This document shows positions 24,496 through 34,610 of a stretch of DNA of 64,000 nt, in pieces. Each line of letters opens with the position of its first letter. Position 1 is the stretch's first letter. Made by a program: the position numbers and the translations under genes. The notes below the pieces were generated by a model. The model had not been told where the DNA came from, made no database searches, and was given only the letters and a program-made list of their open reading frames with translations. The stretch comes from Microvirga vignae (GTDB taxonomy: Bacteria; Pseudomonadota; Alphaproteobacteria; Rhizobiales; Beijerinckiaceae): the NCBI RefSeq assembly GCF_001017175.1, contig NZ_LCYG01000014.1, positions 62,001 through 126,000 on the forward strand, written 5' to 3'.

Positions 24496-26354
24496 AGGAT
24501 ATCAGCCGCAGAACAATTCTTAAGGGCAGTGCTGCGGCAACCGCGCTATCCCTCATCCCACTCGGTGGCTTTGCGCAAGAGGGTGAAACGGAGACCCACG
24601 GCCTGTCCAGTTTCGGCGATCTAAAGTACGGACCCGACTTCAAGCACTTCGATTACGTCAATCCCGCTGCTCCGAAAGGCGGCGCGCTTGTGCTGCAGAT
24701 CAAGCAGACTGGCGGCAACCAGAATTTCGATACGTTCAACACGCTCAACATCTATGTGCTGCGCGGTGATGGCGCAGCAGGCATGGGCAGCACCTTCGAC
24801 ACGCTGATGGCAGGTTCCGGGGATGAGCCGAACACGATGTATGGCCTTGCTGCCAGGAACGTGCGCGTCTCAGGCGACAAACTCACCTATCGGTTCGCCT
24901 TACGCCCGGAGGCCCGCTTTCATGACGGATCGAAGCTGACGGCACGCGATGCGGCCTTCTCGCTGATGATCCTGAAGGAAAAGGGACACCCGGTTTATCG
25001 CGCGATCCTCACGCAAATGGTCTCGGCGGAAGCAGAGGCGGAGGATGTGCTGCGCGTTCAGTTTTCGCCTCAGCGCAGCCGAGATCTCCATCTCGTCGTT
25101 GCGAGCATGCCGATCTTTTCGGAGCACTATTGGCAGGGCAAGGACTTCGAGGCCGCAACGCTCGAAGCTCCGCTAGGCTCAGGCTCCTACAAGGTAAGCC
25201 GCTTCGAGCAGGGGCGCTTCATCGAATTCGAGCGCGTACCCGACTACTGGGCGAGGGACCTGCCCGTGAATGTGGGGCAGAACAATTTCGACCGTGTGCG
25301 CTATGAATATTTCCGCGACCGCACTGTGGCCTTTGAAGCCTTCAAGAACGGCACGTTGAACTACCATGAGGAAGCAACCTCACGCACATGGTCGACAGGC
25401 TATGATTTCCCGGCTGTGCGCGAAGGGCGCGTGAAGCGCGAGGAGTTGCCCAGCAATTCTCCTGCGGCGATCCAGGGCTGGTATTTCAATACAAGGCTCG
25501 AAACCTTCAAGGATCCTCGCATTCGCCAGGCCATCGGCCTTGCCTTCGATTTCGAATGGACGAACGCCAACATCATGTTCGGCGCCTATCGCCGGACCAC
25601 GTCCTTTTTCGAAAACTCCGACATGAAGGCAACCGGCCTGCCCTCACCTGAGGAACTCATGCTGTTGGAGCCCTTCCGCGAGAAATTGCCGCCTGCCGTA
25701 TTCGGAGAGCCCTATGTTCCGCCCGTCTCGGACGGCTCGGGGCAGGATCGGCAATTGCTGCGCCGGGCTGACGAACTTCTGCGTCAGGCCGGCTGCAAAC
25801 GTGAGGGCGGCGTTCTCAAGCTGCCCAATGGCCAACCCTTGACCATTGAATTCCTCGACTTCCAGAACTCCCTTCAGCCGCACACGCAGCCCTTCCAGTC
25901 CAATCTGAAACGTTTGGGCATCGATGCTCGCTCTCGCATCGTAGATGCGGCACAGTACCAGCAGCGCATGAACGAGTACGACTTCGGCATGGCAAGCCGT
26001 GCTCTCGTCGGAGTCACGACGCCGGGCGACGATCTGCGCGTGGTGTACGGCTCCCAGGCGGCCAAGACTCCGGGCGGGCAGAACATCGCCGGCATCGACC
26101 ACCCTGCCGTCGATGCTCTGATCGAGAAGATCGGCAATGCGGCAACCCGGCAGGAGTTGAACATCGCATGCCGGGCCCTGGACCGGGTGCTTCGGGCAGG
26201 CCATTATTGGGTGCCCATGTGGTTCAAGGCCAGCGACTGGATTGCCTATTGGGACCAGTTCTCCCGCCCCGAGACGAAGCCGCGCTTCAGTTCGGGCGCG
26301 CCCGGAACCTGGTGGTATGATGCCGAGAAGGCCAAGCGGATCGGACGAGGATAA
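24492..26354 (+). CDS. Second ABC binding protein, family 5 (YejA-like), Tat-type signal
   Basis: A 620-residue paralogue of the preceding gene, sharing FKHFDYVNPAAPKGG, LGSGSYKVSRF, NVGQNNFDRVRYEYFRD and a similar WWYDAEKAKR end. Its signal peptide differs: SRRTILKGSAAATAL is a twin-arginine motif, so it should be exported folded through the Tat system, unlike its Sec-type neighbour. Both presumably serve the same YejB/YejE/YejF membrane complex. Different export routes suggest different folding needs or ligands, which is inference. Confidence 0.9.
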   Translation: MKDISRRTILKGSAAATALSLIPLGGFAQEGETETHGLSSFGDLKYGPDFKHFDYVNPAAPKGGALVLQIKQTGGNQNFDTFNTLNIYVLRGDGAAGMGSTFDTLMAGSGDEPNTMYGLAARNVRVSGDKLTYRFALRPEARFHDGSKLTARDAAFSLMILKEKGHPVYRAILTQMVSAEAEAEDVLRVQFSPQRSRDLHLVVASMPIFSEHYWQGKDFEAATLEAPLGSGSYKVSRFEQGRFIEFERVPDYWARDLPVNVGQNNFDRVRYEYFRDRTVAFEAFKNGTLNYHEEATSRTWSTGYDFPAVREGRVKREELPSNSPAAIQGWYFNTRLETFKDPRIRQAIGLAFDFEWTNANIMFGAYRRTTSFFENSDMKATGLPSPEELMLLEPFREKLPPAVFGEPYVPPVSDGSGQDRQLLRRADELLRQAGCKREGGVLKLPNGQPLTIEFLDFQNSLQPHTQPFQSNLKRLGIDARSRIVDAAQYQQRMNEYDFGMASRALVGVTTPGDDLRVVYGSQAAKTPGGQNIAGIDHPAVDALIEKIGNAATRQELNIACRALDRVLRAGHYWVPMWFKASDWIAYWDQFSRPETKPRFSSGAPGTWWYDAEKAKRIGRG

Positions 26355-26357
26355 GGT

Positions 26358-26762
26358 TTGAATACAGCTTTGACGACAAGAGCCGCTGCGGGCACGCCCC
26401 GCCTGCTACTGCGCCTCGAGGGCCTGGTGCTCCTGGCGGCAGCCACATGGGCTTTTTCTCAGACCAGCCAGTCCTGGTGGCTCTATGCCGCTCTCTTCTT
26501 CGTGCCTGACGTGAGCTTTGCCGCCTATGCGACAGGCTCCAAGCCCGGCTCCATGGCCTACAGTGCCCTTCACTCCACGATTGGCCCTGCCATCCTGGGA
26601 CTAGCCGGGCTTGCGTTCGGCTCGCTCCTGCTCCTCGGCGTCGCCGCCATTTGGGCCGCGCATGTCGGCTTCGACCGCGCTCTGGGCTATGGCCTGAAAT
26701 ACGCCACCGGCTTCAGCGACACCCATCTCGGCCGCATCGGCCGCAATCCTGCAGGCGCTTGA
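26358..26762 (+). CDS. DUF4260 family membrane protein
   Basis: A 134-residue, mostly hydrophobic protein with about four transmembrane segments and the conserved [18 protein letters not shown] near its C-terminus, typical of DUF4260. Function is unknown. The likely start is TTG at 26358, three bases after the upstream stop; no ATG start is available nearby. It overlaps the yejB start by one base, so it is embedded inside the Yej transporter operon. Confidence 0.8.
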   Translation: MNTALTTRAAAGTPRLLLRLEGLVLLAAATWAFSQTSQSWWLYAALFFVPDVSFAAYATGSKPGSMAYSALHSTIGPAILGLAGLAFGSLLLLGVAAIWAAHVGFDRALGYGLKYATGFSDTHLGRIGRNPAGA

Positions 26763-27874
26763 TGCTGGCATATATCGCGCGTCGTCTCCTCCTCATGATT
26801 CCGACGATCCTCGGGATCATGCTCATCTCCTTCGTCATCATCCAATTCGCTCCCGGCGGCCCTGTGGAGCGCATCATCGCGCAGCTTCAGGGGCAGGATT
26901 CGAGCGCCACATCGCGTATCTCCGGTGGTGGCGGCGATGTCGGCGGCGCAAGCCAAGCTCAAGGCGGGGGCACGGCAGATGCCTCGTCCTCACGCTATCG
27001 TGGCGCGCAGGGTCTCGACCCGCAATTCATCAAGCAGCTGGAAGCGCAGTTCGGCTTCGACAAGCCGGCCCATGAGCGCTTCTTCAAGATGCTGTGGGAT
27101 TATGCGCGCTTCGATTTCGGCAAGAGCTATTTCCGCGATATCTCGGTGCTGGAACTCATCAAGGAGAAACTGCCAGTCTCCATCAGCCTGGGCCTCTGGA
27201 TGACGCTTCTGTCCTATGCCATCTCGATACCGCTTGGCATCAAGAAAGCGGTCAACGATGGCTCCGCTTTCGATATCTGGACCTCGGCCATTGTCATCAT
27301 CGGCTATGCGATTCCGGGGTTCCTTTTCGCGATCCTGCTGATCGTTCTTCTTGCGGGCGGCTCCTTCTGGCAGATCTTTCCACTGCGCGGGCTCACCTCC
27401 GAGGGCTGGGCCCTCATGCCGTGGTACATGCAGATTGCTGATTACTTCTGGCATCTGGTGCTGCCCATCACCGCCATGGCGCTCGGCGCATTCGCCACCT
27501 CGACGCTGCTGACCAAGAACTCGTTTCTCGATGAAATCCGCAAGCAATACGTGCTCACCGCACGCATGAAGGGTCTGTCGGAGCGACAGGTGCTCTATGG
27601 CCACGTCTTCCGCAACGCGATGCTGATCGTGATCGCAGGCTTTCCGGGAGCCTTCATCGGCGCGTTCTTTGCAGGCTCGCTGCTGATCGAGACGATCTTC
27701 TCCCTCGATGGGCTTGGCCTTCTCTCCTTCGAGTCCATCGTGAACCGCGACTATCCGGTGGTCTTCGCCAATCTCTACATTTTCTCGCTGCTGGGCCTGC
27801 TGGTGAACCTGATCTCCGATCTCACCTATACCTGGATCGATCCGCGGATCGATTTCGAGACGCGGGAGGCGTGA
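26762..27874 (+). CDS. yejB: Oligopeptide ABC transporter permease YejB
   Basis: A 370-residue inner-membrane permease. It begins [19 protein letters not shown], the typical first helix of DppB/YejB permeases. A Gly/Ser/Ala-rich insertion (about residues 45-80) follows in the periplasmic loop, then five further helices. The EAA-like cytoplasmic loop reads [24 protein letters not shown], which contacts the ATPase. The ATG overlaps the DUF4260 stop. The frame upstream of 26762 overlaps DUF4260 and is not conserved. Confidence 0.93.
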   Translation: MLAYIARRLLLMIPTILGIMLISFVIIQFAPGGPVERIIAQLQGQDSSATSRISGGGGDVGGASQAQGGGTADASSSRYRGAQGLDPQFIKQLEAQFGFDKPAHERFFKMLWDYARFDFGKSYFRDISVLELIKEKLPVSISLGLWMTLLSYAISIPLGIKKAVNDGSAFDIWTSAIVIIGYAIPGFLFAILLIVLLAGGSFWQIFPLRGLTSEGWALMPWYMQIADYFWHLVLPITAMALGAFATSTLLTKNSFLDEIRKQYVLTARMKGLSERQVLYGHVFRNAMLIVIAGFPGAFIGAFFAGSLLIETIFSLDGLGLLSFESIVNRDYPVVFANLYIFSLLGLLVNLISDLTYTWIDPRIDFETREA

Positions 27875-27925
27875 GATGATGTCGTCATGCTCTTTTGTCG
27901 TTCCTCCCCAGTGCAATCGCGCTTC

Positions 27926-28013
27926 CGTCATGCCCGGCCTTGTGCCGGGTTTCCACGTCTTGGGGCTCCACGTTTCCAAGGCGTGGATGGCCGGGTCAGG
28001 CCCGGCCATGACG
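27926..28013. repeat. Dispersed palindromic repeat inside the yej operon
   Basis: A near-perfect copy: CGTCATGCCCGGCCTTGTGCC at the left mirrors GGGTCAGGCCCGGCCATGACG at the right, with CCACGTCTTGG and CCAAGGCGTGG as inner arms. It lies in the 158-base gap between yejB and yejE. Right after it, the GCGAGGGAGGCGTGAGATGA context of yejE repeats the wording at the yejB stop (CGGGAGGCGTGAGATGA), consistent with a small duplication around the insertion. Confidence 0.85.
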
Positions 28014-28032
28014 ATGGCGAGGGAGGCGTGAG

Positions 28033-29196
28033 ATGAACGAGAACGTTCCCGTTGCCTCTCCAGCCGCCGCACCCGTCGCGCCGGCCCTACCGCGCCAAGG
28101 CTTCATTAAGCTCTCGCCGCTCAACCGGCGGCGGCTGCAGAACTTCAGGGCGAACCGCCGCGGCTATTGGTCGCTCTGGATCTTCATGGTCCTGTTCGTG
28201 TTGAGCCTGTTCGCGGAGTTCATCGCGAACGACAAGCCGATCCTCGCCTCCTACAAGGGCGAGCTTCTCTATCCTGCCTTCGTCGACTACCCGGAAGAAA
28301 AATTCGGCGGCTTCCTGGCACAGACCGACTACCGCGATCCCGTGATTGCGAAGGAGATTCAAGATAACGGGTGGCTGCTCTGGGCGCCGATCCGCTTCTC
28401 CTACAGCACGCATAATCTCGACCTTCCTGTCCCTGCCCCTGCTCCGCCAACGTGGGTGCTTAGCGACGAGCAATGCCGCCCCATCGCGGAACGCAACGGC
28501 GGCACGGGCTGCAAGGACATCGAGTGGAACTGGCTCGGCACCGACGACCAGGGCCGCGACGTCGTGGCCCGCCTCATCTACGGCTTTCGCATCTCCGTCC
28601 TGTTCGGCCTGATTCTGGCCGGCATATCCTCCCTCATCGGCATCCTCGCGGGTGCGGTGCAGGGTTATTATGGGGGCTGGATCGATCTCATCGCGCAACG
28701 CTTCATCGAGATCTGGACCGCCATTCCCTCGCTTTATCTCCTCATCATCATCTCGGCGATCATCACACCGAGTTTCTTCGTGCTGCTCGGCATTCTTCTG
28801 CTCTTCTCGTGGGTCTCGCTGGTGGGCGTCGTACGCGCCGAATTCCTGCGCGCGAGAAACTTCGAATATGTGCGCGCCGCGCGGGCTCTGGGCCTGTCGA
28901 ATACCACCATCATGTTCAAGCATCTCCTGCCGAATGCGATGGTGGCGACGCTCACCTTCATGCCCTTCATCATCAACGGCTCGATCACGACGCTGACCTC
29001 CCTCGATTTCCTCGGGTTTGGCCTGCCGCCGGGTTCGCCCTCGCTCGGCGAGCTGCTGGCGCAAGGCAAGGCGAATCTTCAGGCGCCGTGGCTCGGTCTT
29101 GCCGGATTCTTCGTGATCGCCCTCATGCTCAGCCTTCTCATCTTCGTCGGCGAGGCGGTGCGTGACGCCTTCGATCCGAGAAAGACCTTCCGATGA
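28033..29196 (+). CDS. yejE: Oligopeptide ABC transporter permease YejE
   Basis: A 387-residue permease of the DppC/YejE type. The basic N-terminus NRRRLQNFRANRRGYWSLWIF precedes the first helix. A large periplasmic loop includes the YejE-characteristic segment WNWLGTDDQGRDVVARLIYGFR, and the EAA loop is FEYVRAARALGLSNTTIMFKHLLPNA. Its C-terminus ends in DAFDPRKTF. It overlaps yejF by four bases, whereas the upstream gap contains a dispersed palindrome. Confidence 0.94.
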   Translation: MNENVPVASPAAAPVAPALPRQGFIKLSPLNRRRLQNFRANRRGYWSLWIFMVLFVLSLFAEFIANDKPILASYKGELLYPAFVDYPEEKFGGFLAQTDYRDPVIAKEIQDNGWLLWAPIRFSYSTHNLDLPVPAPAPPTWVLSDEQCRPIAERNGGTGCKDIEWNWLGTDDQGRDVVARLIYGFRISVLFGLILAGISSLIGILAGAVQGYYGGWIDLIAQRFIEIWTAIPSLYLLIIISAIITPSFFVLLGILLLFSWVSLVGVVRAEFLRARNFEYVRAARALGLSNTTIMFKHLLPNAMVATLTFMPFIINGSITTLTSLDFLGFGLPPGSPSLGELLAQGKANLQAPWLGLAGFFVIALMLSLLIFVGEAVRDAFDPRKTFR

Positions 29197-30821
29197 CAGA
29201 GCCTCTGCTTTCCGTCCAAGATCTCTCGGTCGCGTTCCGCCAGGGCGAGCGCGACATGCTGGCGGTGGATCGCGTGTCGTTCGATATCAAGCCGGGCGAG
29301 ACGGTGGCGCTGGTGGGCGAGTCCGGCTCCGGCAAGTCGGTCTCGGCTCTCTCGATCCTGAAACTCCTGCCCTACCCGTCCGCGCATCACCCCTCCGGGC
29401 GCATTCTCTTCAAGGGCAAGGACCTGATCGGGCGAAGCGAGGACGAGATGCGTCGGGTGCGCGGCGACGACATCACCATGGTGTTCCAGGAGCCGATGAC
29501 CTCGCTCAATCCGCTCCACACCATTGACCGCCAGATCGGCGAGATCCTCAAACTCCATCGTGGCCTCTCGGACAAAGAGACGCGAGCACGCACACTGGAG
29601 CTGTTGCAGCTCGTCGGCATCCGCGATGCGGAGAGTCGTCTGAATGCCTATCCGCACCAGCTCTCGGGCGGTCAGCGCCAGCGTGTCATGATTGCCATGG
29701 CACTCGCCAACGAGCCTGACCTCTTCATCGCCGACGAGCCGACCACTGCCCTCGACGTGACGGTGCAGGCCCAGATCCTGAAGCTTCTCGCGGAGCTGAA
29801 GGCACGACTCGGCATGTCCATGCTCTTCATCACGCACGATCTCGGCATCGTGCGAAAGATCGCCGACCGCGTCTGCGTCATGCTCGACGGCAAGATCGTT
29901 GAACAAGGCACGGTCTCTGAGGTCTTCGGCCATCCGCAGCATCCTTATACGCAGAGGCTTCTGGCGGCCGAGCCGAAAGGCCGCGCCAACCCCGTGCCTG
30001 CGAATGCTCCGACCATCGTCGAGGCAGGGCCGATCAAGGTCTGGTTTCCGATCAAACGTGGTTTCCTCCAGAAAACCGTCGGCCACGTGAAGGCCGTGGA
30101 CAGCGTTTCCGTTCGCGTTCGAAAGGGCGAGACGGTGGGCGTCGTCGGCGAGTCGGGATCCGGCAAAACGACGCTGGGCCTCGCTATCTTGCGCCTCGTT
30201 CAGTCCGAAGGCCCCATCGTGTTTCTCGGCAACCGGATCGACGGCCTGCGCGCGCGGGAAATCCGCCCGATGCGCAAGGATCTTCAAGTGGTCTTCCAGG
30301 ACCCTTACGGCTCTCTCTCACCGCGCATGTCCGTTGCCGAGATCGTGGAAGAAGGCCTGCTCGTCCAGGACAAAGACCTCTCCTACTCCCAGCGTCGTGA
30401 TGTGGTGGCGCGGGCCCTGCACGATGTGGGCCTCGACCCTGCCACCATGGACCGCTACCCCCATGAATTCTCCGGCGGCCAGCGTCAGCGCATCGCGATT
30501 GCCCGCGCCATGGCGCTGGAACCGCAATTCATCATGCTGGACGAGCCGACCTCCGCCCTGGACATGTCGGTGCAGGCGCAGATTGTCGAACTGCTGCGTG
30601 ATCTTCAGAAGCGGCGGGATCTCGCCTATATGTTCATCAGCCACGACCTGAAGGTGGTTCGCGCGCTCGCCAATCATGTGGTGGTGATGCAGAACGGCAA
30701 GGTCGTTGAGGAAGGGCCTGCAGAGAATATTTTCGCTGCACCTCAGACGGATTATACGCGGGCTCTCTTCGCGGCCGCCTTCAACCTGGAGACGGTTGGG
30801 GCCAACGCGGTCAGGCAGTGA
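29193..30821 (+). CDS. yejF: Oligopeptide ABC transporter ATPase YejF (two fused domains)
   Basis: A 542-residue protein with two complete ABC ATPase domains in one chain. Domain 1 has Walker A GESGSGKS and signature LSGGQRQRV with Walker B LFIADEP. Domain 2 has GESGSGKTT, FSGGQRQRI and FIMLDEP. Together they form the motor for YejB/YejE. The domain junction shows the usual HPYTQRLLAAEP oligopeptide-transporter sequence. It overlaps yejE and the downstream cation-efflux gene by four bases each. Confidence 0.95.
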   Translation: MTEPLLSVQDLSVAFRQGERDMLAVDRVSFDIKPGETVALVGESGSGKSVSALSILKLLPYPSAHHPSGRILFKGKDLIGRSEDEMRRVRGDDITMVFQEPMTSLNPLHTIDRQIGEILKLHRGLSDKETRARTLELLQLVGIRDAESRLNAYPHQLSGGQRQRVMIAMALANEPDLFIADEPTTALDVTVQAQILKLLAELKARLGMSMLFITHDLGIVRKIADRVCVMLDGKIVEQGTVSEVFGHPQHPYTQRLLAAEPKGRANPVPANAPTIVEAGPIKVWFPIKRGFLQKTVGHVKAVDSVSVRVRKGETVGVVGESGSGKTTLGLAILRLVQSEGPIVFLGNRIDGLRAREIRPMRKDLQVVFQDPYGSLSPRMSVAEIVEEGLLVQDKDLSYSQRRDVVARALHDVGLDPATMDRYPHEFSGGQRQRIAIARAMALEPQFIMLDEPTSALDMSVQAQIVELLRDLQKRRDLAYMFISHDLKVVRALANHVVVMQNGKVVEEGPAENIFAAPQTDYTRALFAAAFNLETVGANAVRQ

Positions 30822-31867
30822 CGCTCAATATCAAGATCATGCACGCTCACCATCATCATCCAGCGGGCCACGCTCCTCACGGCCATCACCATGGGCATTC
30901 TCGTGAGGTTGGCCACGGCCGCGCTTTCGCCATCGGCATTGCGCTGAATCTCACCTTCGTCGTCATTGAAGCAGGATACGGCTTCATTGCGGATTCCATG
31001 GCGCTTCTGTCGGATGCCGGTCATAACCTCAGCGATGTGCTGGGGCTGACCATCGCCTGGGGTGCTGCGATCCTCGCAAAGCGCGGCGCGTCGGAACGCT
31101 TCACCTATGGCCTGCGTTCCAGTTCCATTCTAGCAGCGTTGTTGAATGCTCTGCTGCTGATGGTGGCGATCGGCGGCATCATATGGGAATCGGTGCAGCG
31201 CTTGATCGAGCCTGCGCCGGTGGCTGCCGGCACGATGATGATCGTGGCTGGCATCGGCATCGTCGTGAACGGCTTTACCGCTTTTCTCTTCATGAGCGGC
31301 CATCACGACCTCAACATCCGCGGCGCATTTCTGCACATGGTGGCGGATGCCGCCGTTTCCCTCGGTGTCGTGCTCGGCGGCCTGGCCATTCTCTGGACCG
31401 ACGCCAACTGGATTGACCCGGTGCTGAGCCTGATCATCGCCGCCGTCATCATCTGGGGCACCTGGGGTTTGCTTAAGCAATCGCTCAGGTTGTCCCTTCA
31501 TGGCGTGCCTCAGGGAATTGCGGTAGCGGAGGTGAGAGAAGCACTGGCCAAGCGCCCCGGCGTCGCCCGTGTTCACCATGTGCATGTCTGGGCCATCAGC
31601 ACCACGCAGACAGCGCTCACAGCCCATCTGGTCATGCCCGGCGGGCACCCTGGAGACCACTTCCTGGCCGAGACCCAGCATGAGCTGAAGGAGCATTTCG
31701 GCATCAATCATGCGACGCTGCAGATCGAGATCCATGCGCCGGGTGCCCCCGATCACGGGCGGGAATGCCATCTTGATCACCGTGATCACGATCACGACCA
31801 TCATCACGAGGGTCACACTCATGGGGGGCACTCCCATGGAACTCAAGGATCGCATCTTTCGCCGTGA
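30818..31867 (+). CDS. Cation diffusion facilitator metal exporter (CzcD/ZitB-like)
   Basis: A 349-residue CDF transporter that exports Zn2+ or similar cations in exchange for protons. Six transmembrane helices are expected. The metal-site residues appear in DAGHNLSD (helix II) and HMVADA (helix V), matching the HxxxD/ DxxxD pattern of zinc CDFs. Both ends are histidine-rich (HAHHHHPAGHAPHGHHHGH at the N-terminus, DHDHDHHHEGHTHGGHSH at the C-terminus), likely metal-sensing tails. The GTG at 30818 overlaps yejF; an ATG at 30839 is an alternative start. Confidence 0.9.
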   Translation: MTLNIKIMHAHHHHPAGHAPHGHHHGHSREVGHGRAFAIGIALNLTFVVIEAGYGFIADSMALLSDAGHNLSDVLGLTIAWGAAILAKRGASERFTYGLRSSSILAALLNALLLMVAIGGIIWESVQRLIEPAPVAAGTMMIVAGIGIVVNGFTAFLFMSGHHDLNIRGAFLHMVADAAVSLGVVLGGLAILWTDANWIDPVLSLIIAAVIIWGTWGLLKQSLRLSLHGVPQGIAVAEVREALAKRPGVARVHHVHVWAISTTQTALTAHLVMPGGHPGDHFLAETQHELKEHFGINHATLQIEIHAPGAPDHGRECHLDHRDHDHDHHHEGHTHGGHSHGTQGSHLSP

Positions 31868-31912
31868 TGCCGTATCAGGCATGATTCGAATGGCTTGAAG
31901 GACTTGGGACAC

Positions 31913-33133
31913 ATGGCTCGCGCTCTCCTCATCGTTCTCGATTCCGTCGGCATCGGCGGGGCCGAAGATGCAGATGCTTACGGCGATGTCGGCACCGACA
32001 CTGTCGGCCACATTGCCGAGGCTTGCGCTGAAGGTCGCGGCGACCGGGCGAGGCTGCGACAGGGGCCGCTCCACCTGCCCCATCTGTCGGCTTTGGGCTT
32101 AGGACTTGCCTGCGAAGCCTCCACGGGCCGCCTGCCGCCGAACCTTGCCCCTCAGGGCGCGCTGAAGGGGGCCTGGGGATACGGGGTCGAGACGTCGAAG
32201 GGCAAAGATACGCCATCCGGCCATTGGGAGATCGCCGGCGTTCCGGTGACCTTCGACTGGGGCTATTTCCCCAACAGGGAGCCGACTTTCCCGGATAAGC
32301 TCACCGCTGCGCTGATCGAGCGCGCAGGCCTTCCCGGCATTCTCGGCGACAAGCACGCGTCCGGCACCGCCATCATCGACGAGTTCGGCGCGGAGCATAT
32401 GCGGACGGGGAAGCCGATCTGCTACACCTCTGTCGACAGCGTGCTGCAGATCGCCGCGCATGAGGAAACCTTTGGCCTGGAAAAGCTCTATGAGCTGTGC
32501 CGCATCGGGCGTGAGCTCTGCGACGAATACAAGATCGGTCGCGTGATCGCACGCCCCTTCGCCGGCTCCCCGGAGACAGGCTTCAAGCGCACGGGAAACC
32601 GCAAGGATTTCGCAACGCCGCCACCGTCGGATACCATTCTCGACACGCTGACGAAAGCGGGTCACGCTGTTGTGACCGTCGGCAAGATCGGCGACATCTT
32701 CGCTCATCGCAGCACCGGCAAAGAGGTGAAGCCGAACGGTAACGATGCGTGCCTCTCCGCCGCGATCGACGCGATGAAGACGCTGCCCGAGGGCGGCTTC
32801 GTCTTTGCGAATCTCGTCGATTTCGACAGCGAATTCGGCCATCGGCGGGACATCCCGGGCTACGCTGCAGCTCTCGAAGCCTTCGACAGGCGCGTGCCGG
32901 AAATCGAGGCTGTGCTAAGCCAGGGCGATCTCGTCATCATCACGGCCGACCATGGCAACGATCCCTCCTGGCATGGCACAGACCACACCCGTGAACATGT
33001 GCCGATCCTCTGCTTCGGACCTGCTGTGAAGCTTGGCAGTGTGGGGCGACGGGAGAGCTTTGCCGATATTGGTGCGAGCGTCCTGGCCCATCTGGGCCTG
33101 AAGCCTGCGGGCAAGGGCTCATCCTGGATCTAA
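31913..33133 (+). CDS. deoB: Phosphopentomutase
   Basis: A 406-residue alkaline-phosphatase-superfamily mutase that interconverts (deoxy)ribose 1-phosphate and 5-phosphate. Metal-binding segments [17 protein letters not shown] and [21 protein letters not shown] are present, with the phospho-acceptor threonine region [12 protein letters not shown]. The ATG at 31913 gives the family's standard N-terminus [13 protein letters not shown]. It links the phosphorylases DeoA and PNP encoded on the opposite strand to DeoC. Confidence 0.96.
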   Translation: MARALLIVLDSVGIGGAEDADAYGDVGTDTVGHIAEACAEGRGDRARLRQGPLHLPHLSALGLGLACEASTGRLPPNLAPQGALKGAWGYGVETSKGKDTPSGHWEIAGVPVTFDWGYFPNREPTFPDKLTAALIERAGLPGILGDKHASGTAIIDEFGAEHMRTGKPICYTSVDSVLQIAAHEETFGLEKLYELCRIGRELCDEYKIGRVIARPFAGSPETGFKRTGNRKDFATPPPSDTILDTLTKAGHAVVTVGKIGDIFAHRSTGKEVKPNGNDACLSAAIDAMKTLPEGGFVFANLVDFDSEFGHRRDIPGYAAALEAFDRRVPEIEAVLSQGDLVIITADHGNDPSWHGTDHTREHVPILCFGPAVKLGSVGRRESFADIGASVLAHLGLKPAGKGSSWI

Positions 33134-33261
33134 GCGCGACGGCGCGACAACCTTAAGGCGTTGACGTCAGCGCAACTTTGGCCCAGTCTTCCATGGATCG
33201 TAAGGAGACTTTCCTGACGATCGTTGGGGGAGTCTTCCCGTTCTCGCGTGGAAGATCATTC

Positions 33262-34524
33262 ATGAGCACGCCCAACCGCTCGACCCATATCCGGCTCACC
33301 TCGCATCCCGAGCCGAACGCCGGCACCATCAAGCATCCGATCAAATGGGGCGCGAAAGACCCAAGGGAGCGCGGGCCTATCATCGGTACCGTTACGAACC
33401 CGGGCGACCGCAACGTCATCGGCGCGCATGGCGGCTCCTATTCGCTCTACCGGGCTCTGGCGATCTCGGCTCGCGCACTCAATCCACTCACGCGTCCAGA
33501 CCTCCACAACACACATCCCACCGCCGATATCGGCCCGCATCCGCAATGGTTCGAGCCGGGCAAGATCGTGTCGCTCGACCCCTGGGGCCACCTGGTCGGA
33601 CAGGTCTATGCGGATGAGATCGCAGGCGGTCTCGATATTCGCCCGAGCATCGCGGTCACGAAGGCGCGCCTCAACATGCCCGAAATTCTCGCTGCCATGA
33701 GCGGGAAACGGCTGAAGGCCGATGGCGGGTTCCTGCACGAATCCGGCGATATCTCGGTGACGAAGATCGCCGTCGATCCCGTGTGGTATCTGCCCGGCAT
33801 CGCAGAACGTTTCGGCTGCACGGAAGGACAGTTGCGCCGCACGTTGTTCGAGCAAACCGGCGGTATGTTCCCGGAACTCGTGACGCGCCCCGACATGAGC
33901 GTGTTTCTGCCACCCATCGGCAACACGACCGTTTATGTGATTGGAGACGTGGCGCGTTTGAGCGATCCGAGGACACGCATCGCCTGCCGCGTGCACGACG
34001 AGTGCAATGGCTCGGACGTGTTCGGCTCCGACATCTGCACATGTCGTCCTTACCTCGTGCACGGCATTGAGGAATGCGTGAAGGAGGCGCAGGCAGGAGG
34101 CGTCGGCGTGATCGCCTATAACCGCAAGGAAGGCCGCGCGCTCGGCGAGGTCACCAAATTCCTCGTCTACAATGCACGCAAGCGGCAGGAGGGTGGCGAC
34201 TCCGCTGCCACCTACTTCGAGCGCACCGAATGCGTCGCGGGCGTGCAGGATGCGCGCTTCCAGCAGCTCATGCCCGATGTGCTGCACTGGCTCGGCATTC
34301 GCCGCATCGATCGGCTCATGTCCATGTCGAACATGAAATACGAAGCCATCACCGGCTCCAGCATCGAGGTGGTGGAACGGGTGCCCATCCCGGCAGAGTT
34401 GGTGCCGCCGGATGCTCAGGTGGAGATCGAAGCCAAGAAGGCCGCCGGCTACTACACGCCGGATGGCGCGCCCGATGCGGCGGAGCTGGACAAGGTGAAG
34501 GGCCGGGATCTCGAGCGCTTTTAA
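33262..34524 (+). CDS. GTP cyclohydrolase II-like protein, URC1 family (uracil degradation)
   Basis: A 420-residue protein. Its C-terminal half matches RibA: the zinc ligands C248, C259 and C261 keep the C-x10-C-x-C spacing (HDEC...DICTC), followed by AYNRKEGRALG as in the GTP-binding loop. A 200-residue N-terminal extension is not found in riboflavin RibA. Members with this architecture that sit beside DUF1688 and uracil phosphoribosyltransferase genes correspond to URC1 of the Lachancea kluyveri uracil catabolic pathway, where the enzyme is thought to open the pyrimidine ring. A riboflavin role is unlikely because no rib genes are near. The ATG at 33262 is preceded by GGAAGA. Confidence 0.82.
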   Translation: MSTPNRSTHIRLTSHPEPNAGTIKHPIKWGAKDPRERGPIIGTVTNPGDRNVIGAHGGSYSLYRALAISARALNPLTRPDLHNTHPTADIGPHPQWFEPGKIVSLDPWGHLVGQVYADEIAGGLDIRPSIAVTKARLNMPEILAAMSGKRLKADGGFLHESGDISVTKIAVDPVWYLPGIAERFGCTEGQLRRTLFEQTGGMFPELVTRPDMSVFLPPIGNTTVYVIGDVARLSDPRTRIACRVHDECNGSDVFGSDICTCRPYLVHGIEECVKEAQAGGVGVIAYNRKEGRALGEVTKFLVYNARKRQEGGDSAATYFERTECVAGVQDARFQQLMPDVLHWLGIRRIDRLMSMSNMKYEAITGSSIEVVERVPIPAELVPPDAQVEIEAKKAAGYYTPDGAPDAAELDKVKGRDLERF

Positions 34525-34610
34525 CCTTCTCCACAACCGGCTGGGCTCGAGAGTGCTGGCCAGAACGAGACTATGCTATCGCTCTTATCTCAAGAGCCCT
34601 GGAGCCCTGC

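Noticed and set aside
33262-34524. Ordinary riboflavin-pathway ribA
   Set aside because: The long N-terminal extension, the adjacent DUF1688 and upp genes and the absence of other rib genes favour the URC1 group.
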